DNA of 64,000 bases from Rufibacter roseus (GCF_001647285.1 NZ_LRML01000012.1:1-64000); one strand, 5' to 3'; shown: positions 1-8,617, counted from the stretch's first letter. The notes: generated by a model from the sequence alone, not told the origin. Program-made: numbers and translations.

Positions 1-27
1 GATTTCTTAAAATCAGGCCCAAAACAG
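1..27. repeat. Dispersed palindrome, right half cut by window edge
   Basis: The right arm (AATCAGGCCCAAAACAG) is the same as in the copy at 55900-55937. It lies just 3' of the minus-strand gene that ends at 93. The left arm would be outside the window. Confidence 0.7.
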
Positions 28-92
28 ACGTCGGATTTTATTTATAAAAAACCTACTCCGCCACTTACTGTAACGTGAAGGTTCTTAGCAGA

Positions 93-287
93 CTACTTCT
101 TTTGAAGCTTGGGTAAACGGAATACGCTTTTCTTCCCCGCAGGGGAGATCATGTAGGCTTGACGCAACTGCTGAAGCCTTTGCAGAGACTCCTGCAGGTA
201 GCTGTCACCTGACGGAAGAAACGTGTTGTTCTTTAGTAAATCTTCGATGGGCTTGCCGGCCACTTTCTTTTTAACTGCAGTGTCCAT
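93..287 (-). CDS. Small hypothetical protein (64 aa)
   Basis: A basic, Lys/Leu/Gln-rich 64-residue protein with no signal peptide or membrane segment. The middle (about residues 30-45, SLQRLQQLRQAY) should form an amphipathic helix, and both ends are Lys-rich. I do not recognise the family. The start is an ATG at 287. Support is only the intact frame, the plausible composition, and a dispersed palindrome placed after the stop as at many gene ends here. It could be a small nucleic-acid-associated or antitoxin-like protein, but nothing in the sequence shows this. Confidence 0.5.
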   Translation of the reverse strand: MDTAVKKKVAGKPIEDLLKNNTFLPSGDSYLQESLQRLQQLRQAYMISPAGKKSVFRLPKLQKK

Positions 288-695
288 TTCTCAATTTGTT
301 AGAGATACAGATTACAAGTATATACATTCATTCCCTAAACTCCGACAGCAACATTAACAAAATATTAATGTGCCATGACTTTCTTAAATTTGTTATACCG
401 CAAGAATCTTAATATGTTTACTCTAATTAAAGATTTTTGTTATGAATCCACTACTAGGTTTCTTATTTTTCTTTTTAGGCCTGCTGGCTTCCCTGGTAAC
501 GTGGCTATTGAGCCTCATCTTTGGGTAGCCTCCCCCCCCCTCTTTCGTTCGTTTTCTAGAGAATACAGGGTCTAATATTTGCATTAGGTCTTTGACAGTC
601 TCTTCTTGCCCTTTCTTAAAAAAAATGCGTTTACCTTAGCACCTCTCCGGCTTTGTTGCGTTTGAACAGCTGGTACGGTTACTAATTCTTTACGC
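288..695. other. Intergenic region, no gene seen
   Basis: AT-rich, divergent region between the small minus-strand gene and the CDF transporter. It holds a run of nine C at 532-540, a likely slippage-prone tract. The one longer frame (375-575) runs through this tract and has no recognisable protein. No promoter could be assigned with confidence. Confidence 0.5.
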
Positions 696-1688
696 ATGCC
701 CCAACCCTCGGCAACATCTTCCATCCGCCTGATGGCCTATATGCTTTTATTGGCGTTAGTGCTCTTAGGCGTGAAGTTTGGTGCTTTTTTTCTTACCCGA
801 TCAAATGCCATTCTAACGGATGCCCTGGAATCCATCATCAACTTTGTGACCGGTGGGGTAGCGCTGTACAGTGTGTATCTGGCGGCCAAACCCAAAGACC
901 AGGACCACCCGTATGGCCATGGGAAAATAGAATTTCTGTCTTCAGGTTTAGAGGGCACCTTAATTGCTATAGCCGGAATAGGCATTATTGGTAAATCTGT
1001 CTACAACCTGGTTTACCCGCAGACTATTGCAAGAATTGACACGGGTATGTACCTTACGTTCTTGACAGGGGGAGCCAACTATCTTGCCGGCCGGTACCTG
1101 GTGCGGCATGGCACCCGCCACAGCTCCGTTACCCTCATCGCCAACGGCAAGCACCTGCTCTCTGACGCCTATTCCAGCCTTGGCCTTATCATTGGCCTTG
1201 CGTGCATCTACTTTACCGATCTGCTCTGGTTAGACTCTGTGGTGGCCATTATATTCGGCTCCTTCATTACCTACACCGGCTACGGACTGGTACGCAACTC
1301 AATTTCCGGCGTGATGGACGAGGCCGACCACCAGCTCATTGAGCGGATTATACAGGTACTGAACCAGCGCCGCCGCCAGAACTGGATTGACCTGCACAAC
1401 ATGCGCGTGATCAAGTACGGCAGCCACCTGCACATAGACTGCCATCTAACCTTGCCTTGGTATTTCAACCTGCAGGAGTCTCACAAAGAGGTAGAGCTGT
1501 TTCAGGAAACCATTGAGGAAGAACTGGGCGATGTGGTGGAACTCTTCGTTCACCTGGACCCCTGCCTGCCCCCGCTGAGTTGCCGGCTCTGCACCAAGTC
1601 AGACTGCAAAGTAAGGGAACATGTGTTTGTAGACCGGGTAGAATGGACCTTAAGTAACGTAATTGTAAACGAAAAGCACGCCCTTTAA
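696..1688 (+). CDS. Cation diffusion facilitator family transporter
   Basis: A 330-residue inner-membrane cation efflux protein of the CDF family, expected to exchange a divalent metal for protons. It shows the family hallmark HPYGHGK between TM2 and TM3, several hydrophobic segments, and a C-terminal cytoplasmic domain. The TM5 metal site HxxxD is present (KHLLSDAYSS). The TM2 site, usually DAxHxxxD, reads DALESIIN, so His and the second Asp are replaced by Glu and Asn. The C-terminus carries a Cys cluster (CRLCTKSDC). Metal specificity cannot be read off; the altered site and Cys cluster suggest it is not a plain zinc exporter. It is a single gene, followed by a dispersed palindrome. Confidence 0.9.
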   Translation: MPQPSATSSIRLMAYMLLLALVLLGVKFGAFFLTRSNAILTDALESIINFVTGGVALYSVYLAAKPKDQDHPYGHGKIEFLSSGLEGTLIAIAGIGIIGKSVYNLVYPQTIARIDTGMYLTFLTGGANYLAGRYLVRHGTRHSSVTLIANGKHLLSDAYSSLGLIIGLACIYFTDLLWLDSVVAIIFGSFITYTGYGLVRNSISGVMDEADHQLIERIIQVLNQRRRQNWIDLHNMRVIKYGSHLHIDCHLTLPWYFNLQESHKEVELFQETIEEELGDVVELFVHLDPCLPPLSCRLCTKSDCKVREHVFVDRVEWTLSNVIVNEKHAL

Positions 1689-1728
1689 CAGCTTAGCAAA
1701 CGGCCTTTATCTTGAATGCAGCCCTTTT

Positions 1729-1766
1729 GTTTCAGGCTTAATTTCAGAAATTCAGGCTAAAAACAG
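1729..1766. repeat. Dispersed palindrome copy
   Basis: GTTTCAGGCTTAA...TTCAGGCTAAAAACAG, between the converging ends of the CDF gene and the EEP-family gene. It probably serves as a terminator for one or both. Confidence 0.75.
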
Positions 1767-1774
1767 CTGCCTAT

Positions 1775-2920
1775 TTATTCTGATTTATTTGTTTGTCCTG
1801 TCCCTTTTGGCAACCAGATATCTGCTAGTATTGGGTAATGATCTGACAAATTCTGACGGATAGTTCGGTAGCCGCTGCTGGAGAATTCCGGAGAATGCAA
1901 CAGGTAATCTATGCGTAAAATTGGGTACAGCCCATTGTACGTATTACCTACTCCCCAACCGGTTTTCACAAAGGCATCTTCTAAGCCTTTGCTAATTTTA
2001 TTATACGTGAAGGAAGCTGGCGGATCATTGAAGTCACCGCAAATAATGACAGGGTACGGAGAGTTCTTGATATGTTCCGCTACTTTTTCCACCTGCCGTG
2101 CCCGCTTTATAGCGCCCACCTGCAACCGCCTGATGATGTTTCTGGAGGCAGCAATTTTCTCATCGCTTGAAGGGACAGCCCCCGGGTTTTCCAGAAATTC
2201 ATAGTCTTCCCGCTTAAACCGGTTCGACTGAAAATGCACGTTATACACCCTCACCGTATCCTGCCCCACCAGTAGATCAGTGTAAATGCAGAGGTTGTTA
2301 GTTTCTTCGTTAAATAGTATATTTCCTTTATGCACGATTGGGTAAACACTGAACGTGGCTATTCCCCAGTGATCGGTTTTGCGGAGAGTTTCTGTATAGG
2401 CCACGTGATTGTTTTTAGCCCGCTGCAATACTATAAGCGTGTCAAGGTTATTACGCCCCGCTTTCTTAGAAGTGTAAAACTCCTGAAAGCACACAATGTC
2501 TGGTGACTCTTCCTGCACCATCTTAAATATCTTTTCGCGGGTGCGAGGGTTTCCGCTCCACCTGTACAAATCGAAAAGACGGGCATTGAAACTGAGCACC
2601 CGCATCTGTTCCGCCTGCTCCGGCAACTCGTCTGCCAAGAGGTTCATTTGGAGCTGGGTTTTCAGGTTGTCAAAGCTTATAAGCACCGCAAACATTGATA
2701 TAAAAATTGCCCGGCTTTTGACCAGTAACCAGTACAGAATAAAGAGCAGGTTCAGGAACAGTAGCGCTGGAAAAGTCAAGGCTACCAGACTGGCTACCCA
2801 AAAGAAGGAAGGGTTAATGTAAGAGGAGAAATGAGAGAGCACCAAAGCCACCGCAGCTCCTATATTCAGAAACACGATGAGTTTAAACAAGAAGCTTCTT
2901 TTGATTTTATTTCCGTGCAC
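1775..2920 (-). CDS. Membrane-anchored endonuclease/exonuclease/phosphatase family protein
   Basis: A member of the EEP (DNase I-like) metal-dependent phosphodiesterase fold. The N-terminus has two or three hydrophobic segments, so the catalytic domain is tethered to the membrane. Fold motifs appear in order: LSFNARLFD, the metal-binding Glu in CFQEF, ICGDFND, and LSDHYPI with the catalytic His. The frame is open to an ATG at 2986, but a GTG at 2920 gives the usual beginning (VHGNKIKRSFLF then TM1) at 381 aa. The upstream extension also covers a degenerate palindrome at 2975-2998, so I prefer the GTG. Family members act on phospholipids, nucleic acids or inositol phosphates; the substrate is not deducible. 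Confidence 0.85.
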   Translation of the reverse strand: MHGNKIKRSFLFKLIVFLNIGAAVALVLSHFSSYINPSFFWVASLVALTFPALLFLNLLFILYWLLVKSRAIFISMFAVLISFDNLKTQLQMNLLADELPEQAEQMRVLSFNARLFDLYRWSGNPRTREKIFKMVQEESPDIVCFQEFYTSKKAGRNNLDTLIVLQRAKNNHVAYTETLRKTDHWGIATFSVYPIVHKGNILFNEETNNLCIYTDLLVGQDTVRVYNVHFQSNRFKREDYEFLENPGAVPSSDEKIAASRNIIRRLQVGAIKRARQVEKVAEHIKNSPYPVIICGDFNDPPASFTYNKISKGLEDAFVKTGWGVGNTYNGLYPILRIDYLLHSPEFSSSGYRTIRQNLSDHYPILADIWLPKGTGQTNKSE

Positions 2921-3535
2921 GCGCTCAAATATAGCAAGGATCTCCCCGCCTATAAAGATACAAATGAAGATTTTGTTTGGCTGCAAAAGAGGCTAAAAGT
3001 ATACTCTTCAAAAACCAGCTAAATTTCATAAGCTGCCTCTAACCTTGTGCCATAAGGCTCGTATACTCCTTCACACGTCTTTTGTTCCGGCAGCACCTGC
3101 TATTTGAGTTGGAGCAAGTCAAAACACCTCTACTTTTTATTTAAGTAATAAGCTATATTAATTTGGCTTACTTGAATTTATTTGTTTCTAGCGCATCTTT
3201 CCTTTCACCCGTGGAACATTGTTTCCCCCACTAATCTCTGATGCAAACCTTCATTTCCTGAATGCCCTAAATTTGTCACAACCACTATTCCCTTACCAGG
3301 CTCACCAAGTACTGCCTCTTACTCTTGCATATTGCATTTCACCCGCTCATAAGCTACCTAAGCCTATCAATAATAATTTTACATCTATACTGACATACTG
3401 ACATCCATTGATTTTTACCGAATATCCTATTTTAACTGAGTCAATCAATTAGAATCTTATACTTCAAGTATCACTTCACCACAGACTTCTTGTATCTTGT
3501 ACTGAATATTTCATAAACAATGCGTAATAGCTGCT
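2921..3535. other. Long AT-rich intergenic region with a degenerate palindrome
   Basis: About 600 bp without a credible gene. At 2975-2998 a shortened, degenerate copy of the dispersed palindrome is visible (GTTTGGCTG then AGGCTAAAAG). The rest is AT-rich with no strong hairpin; the short plus-strand frame at 3219-3401 has no protein-like features. Confidence 0.45.
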
Positions 3536-4639
3536 TTAGAAGATGGTGAGCTGCTTGCCTGTTCTGGGAGTAAAGGCGGTTAAATCATAGGGAGGCATTT
3601 CTCTTCCGGCAAAATGCTTGCGGTAAGCCACCTGGAACAGCGCCTTGATTGTTTCAGCCCACTTCCCCTCCCCTGTCATGCGTCTTCCAAACTGACTGTC
3701 GTTTAAAGAACCCCCATGGCAAGCCTTGATCTGGTTCAGAACTTTGGCCGCTCTGTCGGGGTATGCTTTATGAATCCAGTCTTCAAAAGTCTCGGCAATG
3801 GCCCCGTTAAGACGAACAATGGTATACGCCGCCGACAGGGCTCCCGCCTGAGCTGAAGCCTCCAGAATAGCGGGCACCTCATGATCATTTAAGCCTGGTA
3901 TAATTGGAGCCACCATCACGTTTACCGGAATACCCGCCTCTGACAAAGCCCGCACCACCGCCAGTCTTTTGGCACCAGTAGCGGTGCGCGGTTCCAGCTT
4001 TTGCCTCACCGATTCTTGCAAAGAAGTGATAGAGATGTTCACGTGTACCAGCCGGTGGCGGTGCAGTTCCTGCAGCAGATCCAGGTCGCGTAAAACAAGG
4101 GCGTTTTTAGTGATGACGCTTACAGGGTGGCGGTACTGCAGCAGCACTTCCAGCAGCTGACGGGTAATCTTTTTCTTAGCCTCAATGGGTTGATAGCAAT
4201 CTGTGTTGCCCGACAACATGATAGGCCTTACCACCCACTTCGGGTTCTCTAACTGAGCCTTCAGCACGTCTGCCGCATTCTCTTTGATGATGATCTTCTG
4301 CTCAAAATCTATACCGGCTCCTAGCCCCCAGTAGGCATGGGTATTGCGGGCGTAACAGTAAACGCAGCCATGCTCGCAACCTTGGTACGGATTCATAGAA
4401 TAGGACAAACCTAAGTCAGGCGATGTGACTTCATTCACGATCTTTTTCGGGAATTCCTGAAAAAATTGCGTGGCCGTCTTCTGCTCCCATGGCTCGTCAA
4501 GCCCCTCCAGATGCTCTAATACATACTCATTCTTGAGATAGGGATTTGTTGGGTTGAACTGTGCTCCTCGTCCCTTCACCAAATCACTTTCCTGCCAAGG
4601 CCGCTTTGCTTTCGTTCCTTCCGTATGCTTATTTTCCAT
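3536..4639 (-). CDS. PA0069 family radical SAM protein
   Basis: A cytosolic radical SAM enzyme of 367 aa from ATG 4639. The iron-sulfur motif CxxxCxxC is seen as GCEHGCVYCYAR in the usual PA0069/SplB-like setting (YSMNPYQGCEHGC), followed by LSGNTDCYQPIE and the VITKN strand of the TIM barrel. Relatives include spore photoproduct lyase-like proteins, but the reaction of the PA0069 group is not established. An upstream in-frame ATG at 4669 would add ten hydrophobic residues and is less likely. Single-gene transcript; AT-rich DNA lies on both sides. Confidence 0.9.
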   Translation of the reverse strand: MENKHTEGTKAKRPWQESDLVKGRGAQFNPTNPYLKNEYVLEHLEGLDEPWEQKTATQFFQEFPKKIVNEVTSPDLGLSYSMNPYQGCEHGCVYCYARNTHAYWGLGAGIDFEQKIIIKENAADVLKAQLENPKWVVRPIMLSGNTDCYQPIEAKKKITRQLLEVLLQYRHPVSVITKNALVLRDLDLLQELHRHRLVHVNISITSLQESVRQKLEPRTATGAKRLAVVRALSEAGIPVNVMVAPIIPGLNDHEVPAILEASAQAGALSAAYTIVRLNGAIAETFEDWIHKAYPDRAAKVLNQIKACHGGSLNDSQFGRRMTGEGKWAETIKALFQVAYRKHFAGREMPPYDLTAFTPRTGKQLTIF

Positions 4640-4950
4640 AGCTAAATATATTAGCTTAAAATAAACCAAGCAACTAGATAAGCTAATAAATTTAGTAAGA
4701 TGTTAATCCCATATTTGCATTACAGTATCAACCCAAAACTTAGACAAACAATCATTCACTCTACCAATTCCAGAAGGCGCAACTATAAAACAGCTCTATT
4801 TCCAATACCCCATAACTTTAAAACATGCTTGTCATTTATACTGAATTTTCTAATTCCACTTTAAATTACAGAAAAATTATACCCCCTATTTTTTCAGAAA
4901 TCGTAAGAGCATAGACGAGATGAATTGTTTCACCTTAACAACACCTAACT
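4640..4950. other. Divergent intergenic region
   Basis: AT-rich 311-bp stretch between the radical SAM gene and the divergent lipoprotein gene. It should hold both promoters. No repeat or strong hairpin was seen. Confidence 0.5.
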
Positions 4951-5361
4951 ATGAAAATTCTGAAATTGAAATTAGCAGCTTCTTGTTTATTTGCCGCGAC
5001 CTTTATGTTCACGGCCTGCGGAGACAGTACTGGTACCACCGCCGACAACCCAACCGTTGACAACAGCATTGGTGGAGATGGTTACAGCAGCACTGTTGAA
5101 ATGCATGGCTCCGGCAATAACCACGGTGGAACAGCCGGCACCCACGGTGCCACGACTGGCTCAACTACTGACACAACCAGAGCTTCTGGAACGACGAATG
5201 GAGCTACTGGAACGAACAGACAGAACTCAGGAACAAATGGCACAACTGGAGGCACTAACGCTGGCACCGGCACCAACAATAACAACAACAACACTACAAT
5301 CACCACCGATGGAACCAGTGGTGGCACAACAGGAACTACCGGCAATACCAACGGCATGTAG
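4951..5361 (+). CDS. Thr/Gly/Asn-rich low-complexity lipoprotein
   Basis: A 136-residue protein with a clear lipoprotein signal peptide (hydrophobic core then lipobox FTAC, Cys about 23). The mature part is almost entirely low complexity: Gly-Thr dipeptides, Ser, Asn and a run of six Asn, with a few His. No folded domain is visible, so it is probably an unstructured surface or periplasmic protein anchored by its lipid. The composition resembles lipoproteins annotated only as hypothetical in Cytophagales. The coding DNA is itself repeat-like (ACTGG/GGCAC/AACAAC units) and so prone to length variation. A 24-bp perfect inverted repeat follows the stop. Confidence 0.75.
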   Translation: MKILKLKLAASCLFAATFMFTACGDSTGTTADNPTVDNSIGGDGYSSTVEMHGSGNNHGGTAGTHGATTGSTTDTTRASGTTNGATGTNRQNSGTNGTTGGTNAGTGTNNNNNNTTITTDGTSGGTTGTTGNTNGM

Positions 5362-5369
5362 TAGTATAA

Positions 5370-5419
5370 CTAACAAAAGAAAAGGGAGCGAATAAATTCG
5401 CTCCCTTTTCTTTTGTTAG
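5370..5419. terminator. Bidirectional intrinsic terminator (24-bp perfect stem)
   Basis: Left arm 5370-5393 and right arm 5396-5419 are perfect complements separated by two bases. The A-rich left and T-rich right ends give a U-tract in either direction. It lies between the converging lipoprotein and cytochrome c genes. Confidence 0.9.
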
Positions 5420-5441
5420 ACATGTTAAATAAGCCGCTTTA

Positions 5442-5843
5442 TCACTGACATGACTTTAGCTGCTCCCTTACCTCACCAATGCTTACCTTCTGTTTTGGTG
5501 ATCCGAACTCATTATGCAGATAGTTGATGATGTTAGTGATGTCAGTCTCCGTTAGAGCCGCATTGCCGGGCATAGGCTGATTATACACCACTCCGTTCAC
5601 CTCTACTGGGCCACTCATACCATTCCGGATAATACAGGCTAATTCACTCCTGTTCTTGTCAGAAAAATCTGAGTTGGCCAAGGGCGGAATGATACCACGC
5701 AAGCCTTCTCCGTTTTCAAGATGGCAGCTGGCACAATGGCGGCCGTAAAGAAGCTTGCCCTCTTCTCCCCTTTCGGTGAAGCAGCCTATGAGCAGCAGCC
5801 CTACCCACACCAAGGCCAGTACATTACTTTTTGCCTTGCCCAT
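5442..5843 (-). CDS. Small c-type cytochrome, probable lipoprotein
   Basis: A 133-residue class I cytochrome c. The heme-binding motif CASCH is at residues 37-41, and the distal Met is probably in QPMPG. The N-terminal hydrophobic stretch ends in LLIGC, which fits a lipobox, so the protein is likely anchored on the periplasmic side of a membrane. Its start overlaps the end of the SCO gene by 20 bases, so the two are almost certainly co-transcribed and perhaps translationally coupled. With an SCO protein beside it, it likely works in electron transfer to, or assembly of, a cytochrome oxidase, although no oxidase subunit lies in the window. Confidence 0.9.
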   Translation of the reverse strand: MGKAKSNVLALVWVGLLLIGCFTERGEEGKLLYGRHCASCHLENGEGLRGIIPPLANSDFSDKNRSELACIIRNGMSGPVEVNGVVYNQPMPGNAALTETDITNIINYLHNEFGSPKQKVSIGEVREQLKSCQ

Positions 5844-6492
5844 TCTTATTCTTTTGTTCAGCCAAAAGCAGCTCCATGTCCTGCATTAGTCGATCTACGT
5901 CTTCTTCATCCAAACCATGATAGTGCCCCCTGATTCGGCGTTGCTCATCTATGAGCAAGAAGCCATCTGTGTGCTCAAATCCGCCAGGTACACTTTCGTC
6001 TTGCATGGCAGTAACGAAATAGTGTTTCTGGGCCAGGTCCATAATGGAGTCTCGGTCGCCGGTAAGAAAATGCCAGGTGTCACTTTTCACCCCAAGCCGA
6101 TCAGCATAGTCACGCAGCACCGCTACGGTGTCATGACGGGGATCAATGGAATGTGAGAGCAACGCCACATTAGGGTTTCCTTTAAACTTCTCGTATACCC
6201 GCAACATCTGGCTCTTCATTTTAGGGCAGATGGAAGGACAAGAAGTAAAAAAGAAATCGGCTACGTAAATTTTACCCTCTACCGTTTTGGGAGTTACCCA
6301 TTGGCTGTCCTGGTCTAGGAAGGCAAAATCAGGGATGGTATGATAAATAGTATCTACTACGGGTTTCCCTTCCACCATTTTCACATCTGGCGTGCGCGGC
6401 CCTAAAATGGGCAGTTGCCGCTCTTGCGGCTCTGAGGTGCAAGCACTAAAAATTGCTAAGCCGAATGCGGCATACACTAGTAACTTCTTCAT
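5824..6492 (-). CDS. SCO family protein (copper chaperone / thiol-redox lipoprotein)
   Basis: A 222-residue SCO1/SenC family protein with a thioredoxin fold. The Cu-binding motif CxxxC is seen in TSCPSICPK, and the third ligand His in FEHTDGF. The signal peptide ends in a lipobox (FSAC). Known members deliver copper to the CuA site of cytochrome c oxidase or act in thiol redox. It is the middle gene of a three-gene minus-strand operon: coiled-coil lipoprotein, 1-base gap, SCO, 20-base overlap, cytochrome c. Confidence 0.93.
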   Translation of the reverse strand: MKKLLVYAAFGLAIFSACTSEPQERQLPILGPRTPDVKMVEGKPVVDTIYHTIPDFAFLDQDSQWVTPKTVEGKIYVADFFFTSCPSICPKMKSQMLRVYEKFKGNPNVALLSHSIDPRHDTVAVLRDYADRLGVKSDTWHFLTGDRDSIMDLAQKHYFVTAMQDESVPGGFEHTDGFLLIDEQRRIRGHYHGLDEEDVDRLMQDMELLLAEQKNKNGQGKK

Positions 6493-6493
6493 T

Positions 6494-6907
6494 TTACTTA
6501 AGCTGCGCTTTTAAATCTTGGGCATGCTGCAGACTCTGCTCAATGTTTTGCTGCACTTTCTCCATTTTCTCCTTTTCCTGCTGAAGGTAGGGCACCGCCT
6601 CAGCAGGCTGCTTCAGGTCAGGGGCTTTGTAATTCCGCATCCACTGCATCATTTGCTCATCGGCCTCCGCTAGTTGGGCAATACCTGCATCAAACTTCTG
6701 CTGTAGCAAGGTATCATCTGCCAATAAAGAATCTTTCAGTGCGGCGAGTTCTTTCCGTGAATTATAAAGGTCTCCCATGTTGGCCATAACCGAATCATGT
6801 AAGGCTATTACTTCAGTCTCTAGCTCCTTGGCCATTTGTTCCTCAGAGGGCGCACAGCCAGCCAATGCCAACAGGCACACCACCAAGGAAGTTATGCTAT
6901 TTCTCAT
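6494..6907 (-). CDS. Coiled-coil lipoprotein, first gene of the SCO operon
   Basis: A 137-residue protein with a lipoprotein signal (LALAGC) and an almost fully helical, Glu/Lys/Gln/Leu-rich body with heptad-like spacing (ELETEVIALHDSV; EKEKMEKVQQNIEQSLQ). I do not recognise a named family. Similar small coiled-coil lipoproteins are often found next to SCO genes in Bacteroidota, from memory, which suggests a role in the same periplasmic redox or copper pathway. It ends one base before the SCO start codon. Confidence 0.75.
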   Translation of the reverse strand: MRNSITSLVVCLLALAGCAPSEEQMAKELETEVIALHDSVMANMGDLYNSRKELAALKDSLLADDTLLQQKFDAGIAQLAEADEQMMQWMRNYKAPDLKQPAEAVPYLQQEKEKMEKVQQNIEQSLQHAQDLKAQLK

Positions 6908-7047
6908 TTATATATAGGTTCTAAAAATTCTGCCACAAAGGTAGAACCTGTGCCCATAGAACGCACTTTAATCTTGAAGATTATGCGTACTTAACTTTTG
7001 AGCCTTCTGCTTTCACTACAGAACCTGCCGTGCTATTGACACCGCCA

Positions 7048-7087
7048 CTGTTTTAGAGCTATTTTCATAAAAAGAGGCCGAAAACAG
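7048..7087. repeat. Dispersed palindrome copy
   Basis: CTGTTTTAGAGCTATTTT...AGAGGCCGAAAACAG. It lies downstream of the minus-strand gene ending at 7142 and overlaps the left arm of the adjacent terminator by three bases. Confidence 0.8.
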
Positions 7088-7131
7088 AAAAGCCGCCTAC
7101 AATGTTGCAGGCGGCTTTTCTGTTTTTTTTT
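7085..7131. terminator. Intrinsic terminator
   Basis: A 14-bp stem (7085-7098 with 7109-7122, CAGAAAAGCCGCCT) is followed on the + strand by nine T, and on the - strand by the TTTT of the neighbouring palindrome. It ends the minus-strand gene at 7142. Confidence 0.85.
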
Positions 7132-7141
7132 AAATAGCTGG

Positions 7142-8137
7142 TTACCAACTAAAGTCTTCGCGAGAAGGCGGTGTGGAACCCTGGTTACGCACGTGCCCGC
7201 TCATGGGGTCATAGCGGCGGTTGCGGCCTTCTTCGGTTCTGTAATCACGGTCATTGCCCCAGCTCAGAGAGCCGGCCTCATTGCCGTAGTTCTCGCTATG
7301 CATTCCTTCATTTTGTTGGTCGTAATGCTGGCGTCTTGGCTCATTCCAGTTTCCTATACCCGAATTTCCTGTTGCCCCGTTGCGGTCATACAGGCTTCCC
7401 ATGTAAGAATCGCCACCCATGTTGTTACCATACTGGCCACGGTTGTACTGCGACTGGGTGTTGTCGTAGATTTCGTACTGGCTGTCATCGCCGCGGCGAG
7501 ATACGTCGTTAGTTCCGAAACTGTACACTGCTCCGTTTGAACCGGCTCTGTCGGCTGGCTCCCAGCCGCGGGTGCTATCTGAGCCTTGGGTGCCGTAACG
7601 GCCAGAGCCGTCGTACTGCTCGCGCTCTCCTTCTGCAAAGCTATTGTGGTCACGGTACGCGCCGTACACCTGGCGATTTACCTGCTGACGGTCATCGCGG
7701 CCGTGCCCGCTGGCCCACTGGCTTCCGTCTGACGATCCTTGGTGTGAACCGTTTCTTGAGGAGCCCCAGCCCTGGGCACCGCCAAAGCTACCCATGTTGC
7801 CGTGGTTGCGGGCAGCGCTGCGCAACCCGTTGTTACTCTCGCTGGGGAACACGTTGGGGTTGTCAAAGCGCTCGCCCTGGCGGTCTCTGTCACGGCCATA
7901 GTCGGGGCTGTTGCTGCTGAAGTTAGCCCTACGATCCTGGTCTGAGCCGTAGTAGTCACGGCTGCGGTAATCGTTGCGGATATCGTTATCGTTAAAATCA
8001 TTTCTCCTGTTCAAGCGGTCGTACTCTCCTCCACGATAATCATCCTGACGATACGCTCCGCGGTATTGATCTTCATCGGAACGACGACCTTGGTTCCGGT
8101 CGCGCCCGTAGTCCTGATTCTGCTGATTTCTATTCAT
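7142..8137 (-). CDS. Disordered Arg/Asp/Tyr/Gly/Asn-rich protein
   Basis: A 331-residue protein from ATG 8137; a 10-residue longer start at 8167 is possible. There is no signal peptide or membrane segment. It is built of repeated hydrophilic words such as DRDRQG, YRGGEYD and NRGQYGN, with many Tyr between Arg, Asp, Gly and Asn. This resembles RGG/YGQ-type disordered proteins that condense or bind nucleic acid, but no folded domain supports a function. The frame is intact for 1 kb although all six frames here are rather open, a result of the GC-rich repetitive codons. A terminator follows directly. Confidence 0.65.
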   Translation of the reverse strand: MNRNQQNQDYGRDRNQGRRSDEDQYRGAYRQDDYRGGEYDRLNRRNDFNDNDIRNDYRSRDYYGSDQDRRANFSSNSPDYGRDRDRQGERFDNPNVFPSESNNGLRSAARNHGNMGSFGGAQGWGSSRNGSHQGSSDGSQWASGHGRDDRQQVNRQVYGAYRDHNSFAEGEREQYDGSGRYGTQGSDSTRGWEPADRAGSNGAVYSFGTNDVSRRGDDSQYEIYDNTQSQYNRGQYGNNMGGDSYMGSLYDRNGATGNSGIGNWNEPRRQHYDQQNEGMHSENYGNEAGSLSWGNDRDYRTEEGRNRRYDPMSGHVRNQGSTPPSREDFSW

Positions 8138-8261
8138 GAGATTAGGTGTTAAGTTAGAGTTAAACACTCTTTCTTAACGATAGCAACTGCATTTCGGTTT
8201 TTCGCCTGTTTTCCGGAAACTAAAGCCAGACTGGAAACCAGGGGCCCTTTGGCGGCAATTG

Positions 8262-8528
8262 CTACTTCGTTCTCAGGTTGTTCGCGTTGCTGCCGTCCAG
8301 TTTCCAGGCATCTTCTTCGTTTTCGGCTCCAATGTTTCCTACCTCTTTGCTGCCTTCGGGGGCTGGGTCAAAATAGTCGGTTTCCTGAGCCTGGATTTTA
8401 CTTCCGCCCCGGTCTGGTTTGGCTATTTCCTCGCCGGTTGACTGATGCCCCTCGTTGGGAGTTGGATTTTCATCGGGCAAGCGTTTGCTTTCGTCTGCGT
8501 TGGTAATGTTATCGTTTTCAATTGGCAT
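8262..8528 (-). CDS. Small acidic hypothetical protein
   Basis: About 88 residues from ATG 8528 (92 from ATG 8540). It is hydrophilic, rich in Glu, Asp, Asn and Pro, and predicted to be disordered; no domain is recognised. It sits upstream of the Arg/Tyr-rich disordered protein in the same direction, 124 bases away. Stress- or starvation-related small acidic proteins look like this, but that is only a guess. Confidence 0.5.
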   Translation of the reverse strand: MPIENDNITNADESKRLPDENPTPNEGHQSTGEEIAKPDRGGSKIQAQETDYFDPAPEGSKEVGNIGAENEEDAWKLDGSNANNLRTK

Positions 8529-8617
8529 GATCTTCTGCATTTAAAGTTTCGGCAACCAACTCAGTTGCTTTCTCCTTTGTACGCGCGCGCCTGATTTTGT
8601 TTATTACGAAATAATGA

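Noticed and set aside
375-575. 66-codon plus-strand ORF
   Set aside because: It runs through a nine-C tract, has no protein-like composition or start context, and overlaps nothing conserved.
3219-3401. 60-codon plus-strand ORF in the 2921-3535 gap
   Set aside because: AT-rich, biased composition, no motif, and no start signal or terminator linked to it.
7171-7920. Several long plus-strand and alternative-frame ORFs across the disordered-protein gene
   Set aside because: They come from GC-rich repetitive codons. The minus-strand frame has the best start, the terminator at its 3' end, and the most consistent composition.
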